Of a stretch of DNA of 6,839 bases, positions 1 through 4,599 are shown one piece after another (the first letter of the stretch is position 1; each line of letters begins with the position of its first letter). Source of the DNA: Fimbriimonadales bacterium (GTDB lineage: Bacteria > Armatimonadota > Fimbriimonadia > Fimbriimonadales > GBS-DC); the NCBI GenBank assembly GCA_026416065.1, contig JAOAFW010000019.1, positions 1 to 6,839 on the forward strand, in the 5' to 3' direction. The notes beneath the pieces are model-generated. The model was not told the origin of the DNA. It searched no databases and saw nothing but the letters and a program-made list of their open reading frames with translations. The translations under genes were made by a program, and so were the position numbers.

Positions 1-628
1 GTGCCGCGCTTGCCGCCGCATGCAGTGGTGTTTCGGGGAATCCCTCACCTCGCAGATATGCCACACTCTGCAAAAATAACCGCAACTGCTCCCGCGTGAA
101 CTCCGGGACGCTATCAGCACAGGCGAAATGGGTGAACACGCTCCGCCATTCCAGCGGCGCATCTGGGCGAAACGCTTGCAAAAATGACCCCAGCTGTTCG
201 GGGGTCAGTCCCAGGCGACTCATGCCGGTATCTAACTCCAGATGCACGGACAACGAACGCTCCCGTACCCTGGCAATCTCACACGCCTGCTGATACCCAG
301 CCGGCGAGTCGATAACACTTTCTACCCCATATTCTGCCGCCGTCTGCCACTCTTCTGGCGTGGTGGGCGGATAGAGGGTCATTACTCGAAACGACGGCTC
401 CCGAATGGCTTCTCGCAGATCGATTGCCTCGCTCAGACTGGCGACGACGAAATGCCTCACGCCTGCCTGCAGTAGCGTGTGAACCGCGTTCACCGCGCCG
501 TGTCCATAGGCGTCTGCCTTCACCACTGCCCAGAGCGTGCGCCCGTCGCCGATATAGGCTCGCAGCTTACGCGCGTTGTGTTGCAAGGCGTCGGGGTCGA
601 CTTCAATCCAGTTCGTTGGACGCGCCAC
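1..628 (-). CDS. alr: Alanine racemase, N-terminal part (runs off the window at base 1)
   Basis: PLP-dependent, fold-type III enzyme that interconverts L- and D-alanine in the cytoplasm and supplies D-Ala for peptidoglycan. Translating the minus strand from a GTG at 628-626 gives 209 residues with no stop before the window edge. Seen: WIEVD near the N-terminus (7-11), the PLP-lysine motif AVVKADAYGHG (34-44, Schiff-base lysine K37), DTGMSRLG (133-140), THFACAD (166-172) and HAAASAA (203-209) at the phosphate-binding position. Family proteins are about 360-390 residues, so the C-terminal beta domain with the second catalytic base (Tyr) lies outside. Two family positions differ: E131 stands where many alanine racemases carry a carbamylated lysine (Lys129 of the Geobacillus stearothermophilus enzyme), and A206 replaces the usual Asn of the H-x-A-N-S motif. 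The GTG was chosen because it precedes the conserved WIEVD by six residues and lies 7 nt from a -10-like box; no Shine-Dalgarno is visible. The gene diverges from the BTAD regulator. Confidence 0.93.
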   Translation of the reverse strand, partial: MARPTNWIEVDPDALQHNARKLRAYIGDGRTLWAVVKADAYGHGAVNAVHTLLQAGVRHFVVASLSEAIDLREAIREPSFRVMTLYPPTTPEEWQTAAEYGVESVIDSPAGYQQACEIARVRERSLSVHLELDTGMSRLGLTPEQLGSFLQAFRPDAPLEWRSVFTHFACADSVPEFTREQLRLFLQSVAYLRGEGFPETPLHAAASAA

Positions 629-635
629 GGGGGAT

Positions 636-641
636 ATTGTA
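636..641 (-). promoter_or_regulatory. Candidate -10 element for alr, leaderless
   Basis: The minus strand reads TACAAT (5 of 6 matches to TATAAT), ending 7 nt before the GTG at 628. Transcription would start at or within about a base of the start codon, giving a leaderless mRNA, which fits the absence of a Shine-Dalgarno. No convincing -35 is present at 16-18 bp spacing (the strand there reads about TCCTCT), so the promoter may be weak or need an activator. Confidence 0.5.
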
Positions 642-672
642 CCGGTTCGAGCGCGTGGAGAGGAGCGAGCGG

Positions 673-678
673 TATACT
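673..678 (+). promoter_or_regulatory. Candidate -10 element for the BTAD regulator, leaderless
   Basis: TATACT (5 of 6 matches to TATAAT) ends 6 nt before the ATG at 685, so the predicted transcript would begin at the start codon. No Shine-Dalgarno lies at a usable distance; the nearest purine-rich run (AGGAG, 661-665) is 19 nt away and would be upstream of the transcript. No good -35 is seen: TTCGAG at 646-651 is 21 bp away. The -35 region of this promoter overlaps that of the divergent alr promoter. Confidence 0.5.
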
Positions 679-684
679 TTTTGT

Positions 685-3600
685 ATGCGACGCGAGGGGC
701 GCGCGCTCACGGTGCGAGAGTTAGAAACCCCTATCGCCAACTGGCTGACACAGATGGCGGGGGGACGGGGCGGCGTATTGCTCATTACGGGCGAGGTCGG
801 CACAGGGCGCACGACCGCGCTGCGTCAGATTACCCAAGTTGCTCAATCACAGGGTTTCACAGTCGCCGACTCGTGGTGTCGGGGCGACGCTGCCGAACCG
901 CCCCATCTGCCCTTGACCGCACTGCTGGAAACGCTACTCTATGAACTGGGAGAGGCGGGCAAACCGCTGCAAGAGCCGTTAGACCGCTGGCTGCAGAACC
1001 CGCAGGCGTGGCATATCCCCACGCGCCTCATCTACCCCCTGCGCGAGATTGCTCGCCAGAGACCGTTACTCCTGGCGATTGACGATGCGCACCGCGCCCA
1101 TGAGAACCTCCAGCGCACCCTGCTGAACTGGCTCATCGCGCTCCGGTTAGAGCCGATCGGTCTCGTCGTTACAGCGGCGTCGCCCCTGCGTGGCGCGTTG
1201 GGAGACCTCTATCGCGCCCTTGTGGAACGCGAGGCGGGCGAGGTGTGGACGCTGCGCCCGTTCACTCAGGCGGAGGTGGACACCCTGGTTCGGGAACGTG
1301 CACCCACGATGCCCCATGCGGAGGCGGTGAGCCGTGCGCTGTACGAACTTACTGGCGGCAGCCCGCTCTACCTGAGCGAAATCCTGAACAGTTTCCCCGA
1401 GATAGACGACTCGCGTGCATCGCCCGGCGCGTGGATTCCAGACACGCTGCGGGAGGCGTTGCTGCGCCGTTTTGAGACCCTCTCGACGCCCGAGCAGGAG
1501 GTCGCACGCGCGTTGAGCCTGTTTGAGAGCATCGTACCCCGCGCGGTGTTGCCACAAGTTCTGGGGCAGGGCGAGCGTATCGTAGCGAAGGGTATCGCTG
1601 CGCTCCAGTCACTGGGCTGGGTGGAGGCGCAGGGCGCAGACACCCTGCGCTGGCGCAATCGCCTGTTTCGGGAGGTGGTCTACTCTACAATCGAGCCGCG
1701 CCAGCGCGCCGAGTGGCACGAGCGCGCCGCCGAGGCGTTGCAACAGCACGGCGCGTCCGAGCTGGCAATACTCCATCAACTCCGCCACTGTGCTCCGACG
1801 ACCGAGCGACTGCAACGGATGCACAACGCTTACCTCCAGCTGCGCACTTTGCTTCCTCCGCGCCAGCGGCTGGAGTTGCTGGACGCCTGTATGGACGCTG
1901 CCGCGCGCTTAGGCGACGCCCCCCGCCGCGTGCAACTGCTGTGCGAGCGTCCCTACCTGTTGTTTCAACTGCCTGATGGGTTGCTCCATGCGCTGGATGC
2001 CTCCCAACAGGCGTTAGCAGCGCTGGAAGCATGCCCCGAAGCCGACCCGGAGCGCGAGCTGTGGACTCAGGTGATGTGCGCCCGCGCGGGGCAACTCAGC
2101 CAACTCGGACGGACGCGCGAGGCGCAGGAGACCCTGCAGACGCTGCTCGAGTCGCCCCACCTGAGCGAGACGCAACGCCTGATGGCAGAGCTGAGCATGG
2201 CATATGTCTATGCCTGTCGGGGCGACTTACGCCGCGCCTACGAAATCCACCGCGCGGTCTGGGCGCGCCTGCACGCCCATCAGACCTGGCTTACGCGCTG
2301 GGGCGGTGTGCTGCGCTACACGCTCCTGTACGCACTGGCAAATGGCGACGCGACACTGGCGCAGGAGACGCTTGAGTGCGTGGAGCATTGGGCGGCGCAG
2401 CCCAACTGCCCATTGCGATTTCAGATGCTGTACCAACTCATGTGCGCCGACGAAGCCTACTTCTCCGGTCGCGGAGCGGAGCTGCAGGCGCGGGCACGCG
2501 CCGTGCAAGAACTGGCGGAACAGTCCGGCGAGCAACTTGCCGCGCTGGACGCCTGGTTCCTGACCCTGCTCTATCGCCAGCCACAGGAAGCCGTGCGCGT
2601 GGCGGAACGCGCGTTGCAGCTCGCCCAGCACGCGCTGGGACGCGAACGCGAAGCGGAATGGCGCTACCGCAAAGCGCAAGCGCTCGGAGAAACAGAAAAC
2701 TTCGCTGCGGCGACCACTGCCGCAGAAGAGGCGCGCCGCGCCGCGCTCCAAACAGGCAATCAGTGGCTCGCTGCGAAAGCATGGCTCCTGCTCACGCAAA
2801 TACGCCTCGCACAAGATCACCTGCAGGAGGCTCGAGACGCCCTGCAGCAGGCAACGTCTCTCGTGCGCGCGCTGAACCTGCCCGAACTGGAGTGTGAACT
2901 GAATCTACTGCAAGGCTTGACCGACGCCGCGACCGCTCCCGACTCCGCCCAACGCGCGGTGGAAAAGGCAGACTCGTGGGGACACGCGCTCTATCAGGGG
3001 CTGGCGCTTGTCCTGCGGGGGCGCATCTTGGAACGCAGTGAAGACGCCGAGCGAGGCGAGGCGCTCCTCTCCGAGTACGGCGCGCCGCTACTGCAGCGGC
3101 TCATCGCGCCGCGTGACACGCCCGCCGAACTCGCTGAAGGCTGGGATATTTTCATCCGACTACTCGGCGATGGCAGCGTGCGGTTCCGGGCGAAGACAAT
3201 TCCTAAAAAAGCGTGGATTAGCCCGCGCGCCCGCGCCCTGTTCGCACACCTCGCCCTTAACGGGGGCGCATCCGTCGAGGCGCACACCCTGCTGGAGCAG
3301 CACTTCCCTCATTTAGACCCCGACAAGGCGCGCGTGAACTTGCAGACTGTGATTTCCGCGGCGCGCCGCTCGCTGCGCAAAGCCTTCGGCGAAACAGCAG
3401 GCGACTGGATTCATTACGAGAACGGACTCTACTGCTGGCGACCCCCCCACACTTGGCGCGTGGATGTGCAAGAGTTCGAATCGATCGCGCAGGACGCACT
3501 CACAATCGCTGACCCTGAGGCGCAACTCGCCCGACTCAACGAGGCGATACAACTCTATACGGGCGACCTGCTACCGGAATTCGCGGATGAGGAGTGGTGT

Positions 3601-3885
3601 GCCCTGCCCCATCAACGCGCGCGCGTGCTGTTGCTGGAATGCCTGCTTGCGCGGGCACAACGACGATTTATCAAGGGTCAGCTTGCCGACGCCGCCGCCG
3701 ACTGCGAACGGATACTGCAGACCGACCCCGCCGACGAGAACGCCCTGCGCCTGTTGCTTCAGGTCTATCAACAACTTGGACGCCCCCGCGACGCGCTCCC
3801 CTACTTCCAGCATGCTCAACGCAACGCCCCAGAGATGCTCTCCCACGCGACGACAGCGATGTTCGAGGGGCTGCTAACAGGTTGA
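685..3885 (+). CDS. ATPase-TPR-winged helix-BTAD transcriptional regulator
   Basis: Predicted cytoplasmic transcription activator of 1066 residues, of the large STAND-ATPase/LAL-like kind, with SARP-type output. Domains, from the ATG at 685: AAA_16-like ATPase about 10-350, with Walker A GEVGTGRTT (36-44; Arg42 replaces the usual Lys), Walker B LLLAIDDAH (128-136) and a sensor-like strand IGLVVTAAS (158-166); a long Ala/Leu/Arg-rich helical region about 370-810 compatible with TPR repeats; a winged-helix DNA-binding domain about 822-920 (core SPRARALFAHLALN, then KARVNLQTVISAARRSLRKA, wing HYENGLYCW); and a BTAD domain about 925-1060 (DVQEFE, LYTGDLLPEFADEEW, then helical repeats). Streptomyces SARPs carry the winged helix and BTAD at the N-terminus; here they are C-terminal. 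An in-frame ATG at 424 is rejected because it would extend through alr on the opposite strand; a GTG at 655 is possible but lies upstream of the -10 box. No signal peptide or membrane segment is seen. The effector is unknown. The likely target is the promoter of the next gene. Family assignment is secure; function is inferred. Confidence 0.85.
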   Translation: MRREGRALTVRELETPIANWLTQMAGGRGGVLLITGEVGTGRTTALRQITQVAQSQGFTVADSWCRGDAAEPPHLPLTALLETLLYELGEAGKPLQEPLDRWLQNPQAWHIPTRLIYPLREIARQRPLLLAIDDAHRAHENLQRTLLNWLIALRLEPIGLVVTAASPLRGALGDLYRALVEREAGEVWTLRPFTQAEVDTLVRERAPTMPHAEAVSRALYELTGGSPLYLSEILNSFPEIDDSRASPGAWIPDTLREALLRRFETLSTPEQEVARALSLFESIVPRAVLPQVLGQGERIVAKGIAALQSLGWVEAQGADTLRWRNRLFREVVYSTIEPRQRAEWHERAAEALQQHGASELAILHQLRHCAPTTERLQRMHNAYLQLRTLLPPRQRLELLDACMDAAARLGDAPRRVQLLCERPYLLFQLPDGLLHALDASQQALAALEACPEADPERELWTQVMCARAGQLSQLGRTREAQETLQTLLESPHLSETQRLMAELSMAYVYACRGDLRRAYEIHRAVWARLHAHQTWLTRWGGVLRYTLLYALANGDATLAQETLECVEHWAAQPNCPLRFQMLYQLMCADEAYFSGRGAELQARARAVQELAEQSGEQLAALDAWFLTLLYRQPQEAVRVAERALQLAQHALGREREAEWRYRKAQALGETENFAAATTAAEEARRAALQTGNQWLAAKAWLLLTQIRLAQDHLQEARDALQQATSLVRALNLPELECELNLLQGLTDAATAPDSAQRAVEKADSWGHALYQGLALVLRGRILERSEDAERGEALLSEYGAPLLQRLIAPRDTPAELAEGWDIFIRLLGDGSVRFRAKTIPKKAWISPRARALFAHLALNGGASVEAHTLLEQHFPHLDPDKARVNLQTVISAARRSLRKAFGETAGDWIHYENGLYCWRPPHTWRVDVQEFESIAQDALTIADPEAQLARLNEAIQLYTGDLLPEFADEEWCALPHQRARVLLLECLLARAQRRFIKGQLADAAADCERILQTDPADENALRLLLQVYQQLGRPRDALPYFQHAQRNAPEMLSHATTAMFEGLLTG

Positions 3886-3900
3886 TACTACCCGTCGGGC

Positions 3901-3939
3901 TTTCAGTACCCCCTACTCTTTTTTCAGTGGATTTTCAGT
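3901..3939 (+). repeat. Three phased TTTCAGT direct repeats, candidate BTAD operator
   Basis: TTTCAGT occurs at 3901-3907, 3922-3928 and 3933-3939. The last two share nine bases (TTTTCAGTG, 3921-3929 and 3932-3940) with a period of exactly 11 bp; the first lies 21 bp upstream of the second. All copies would therefore sit on nearly the same face of the helix. The last copy ends 9 bp before a -10-like TATCCT and the pair covers the -35 region. SARP/BTAD proteins are known to bind heptamer repeats with this geometry, and the gene just upstream encodes a BTAD protein. The repeats are seen directly; binding is inference. Confidence 0.7.
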
Positions 3940-3948
3940 GCCGTAGCG

Positions 3949-3954
3949 TATCCT
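3949..3954 (+). promoter_or_regulatory. Candidate -10 element of an activator-dependent promoter for the sigma-like gene
   Basis: TATCCT (4 of 6 matches to TATAAT) would start transcription near 3961, leaving a leader of about 15 nt with the ribosome binding site inside. The bases at the -35 position (AGTGGA, 3926-3931) do not resemble TTGACA and fall in the TTTCAGT repeat array, as in SARP-activated promoters. Confidence 0.4.
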
Positions 3955-3965
3955 CTGGGTGTACA

Positions 3966-3971
3966 GAGGTG
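3966..3971 (+). promoter_or_regulatory. Shine-Dalgarno of the sigma-like gene
   Basis: GAGGTG lies 4 nt before the ATG at 3976 and pairs well with the 3' end of 16S rRNA (CACCUCC). It fixes the start codon and contrasts with alr and the regulator gene, where no Shine-Dalgarno is visible. Confidence 0.7.
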
Positions 3972-3975
3972 CGAT

Positions 3976-4599
3976 ATGGCGCATACAACCGATTTTTATG
4001 AGGCTTGGCTGGAGCAACATCAGGAGCGGGAACTGGCGGAGTGGCTTCGTTTCGCGGAGAACTACGCAACTCGCTGGCTCCATCGGCGCAATGCGATGAA
4101 TCCCGCGCCGCTGTGTGAACAGGACTTAGAGGATATCCTCAGCGAGGCGCGAGTCGCCGTGCTGCGATTCAAGTTGCCTGAGCATGCCGAACACTGGGAG
4201 CCGTGTTTAACGGGGTTTGTGCAGCGGGTGTGTCAGCGGGCGTATTGCCGCGCGTTGCGCGCGCGTAAGGCGCACCAGTCACTGGATGCGTTGCCTGAGC
4301 CATTGCACCCGCGTTGCGAGACGCCGACGGCACATCTGGACGACGCGCAATTCGCGGCGCGTGTGGCGGCAGCGTTGCGAACGATGCCCACACATCACGC
4401 AGTGGCGTTCGTACTCGCGCTGGAGGTGGAGCTGGCAGAAACGCTGGTCGAGCAGGGCGCGCTGGACGCCTCTTATCGCGCAATGGCGTCACTTGCGCCG
4501 CTGCCCGACAAGACGATTGCTGCGATTCTGAACCTCACGCCGCGCGCAGTGATACGCGCCCGTCAGCACGCGCGGGAGAAGCTTCAGAAACAGCTCTAA
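3976..4599 (+). CDS. Divergent ECF-like sigma factor (putative)
   Basis: The 207-residue product resembles a two-domain ECF sigma factor, which would bind core RNA polymerase and direct it to particular promoters. Region-2-like segment about 20-98: helices AEWLRFAENYATRWLHRR (21-38), the acidic DLEDILSEARVAVLRFK (50-66) and FVQRVCQRAYCRALRARK (81-98), in the order usual for sigma regions 2.1 to 2.4. A short linker follows (99-125). The region-4-like segment (126-205) begins AARVAAALRTMP and ends in a helix-turn-helix TIAAILNLTPRAVIRARQHA (180-199). About 25 residues (153-177) between these two parts are extra relative to ordinary ECF region 4. No anti-sigma gene is adjacent. The gene lies 90 bp after the BTAD regulator, with the phased repeats between them, so it is a plausible target rather than a simple operon partner. 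Its TAA overlaps the secA stop. The assignment rests on pattern, not close identity; a degenerate sigma-like DNA-binding protein is the alternative. Confidence 0.55.
   Translation: MAHTTDFYEAWLEQHQERELAEWLRFAENYATRWLHRRNAMNPAPLCEQDLEDILSEARVAVLRFKLPEHAEHWEPCLTGFVQRVCQRAYCRALRARKAHQSLDALPEPLHPRCETPTAHLDDAQFAARVAAALRTMPTHHAVAFVLALEVELAETLVEQGALDASYRAMASLAPLPDKTIAAILNLTPRAVIRARQHAREKLQKQL

Noticed and set aside
646..671. GAGCG repeats (649, 663, 667) as an autoregulatory BTAD site
   Set aside because: Although TCGAGCG at 647-653 looks like a Streptomyces SARP heptamer, the copies are not at 11- or 22-bp spacing and do not match TTTCAGT.
424..684. Longer N-terminus of the BTAD regulator from the ATG at 424
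   Set aside because: It would overlap alr on the opposite strand by about 200 bp. The extra residues are Arg-rich and unlike any domain, and the ATG at 685 sits right after a -10-like box and just before the ATPase domain.
2227..2820. 197-codon minus-strand open frame inside the regulator gene
   Set aside because: It is antisense to the TPR region, with no ribosome binding site or recognisable motif; typical of high-GC coding DNA.
3905..3924. Possible terminator after the regulator: AGTA-CCCCC-TACT followed by a T run (3919-3924)
   Set aside because: The stem is only 4 bp and half A/T, too weak for a convincing intrinsic terminator, and the T run belongs to the TTTCAGT repeat region.
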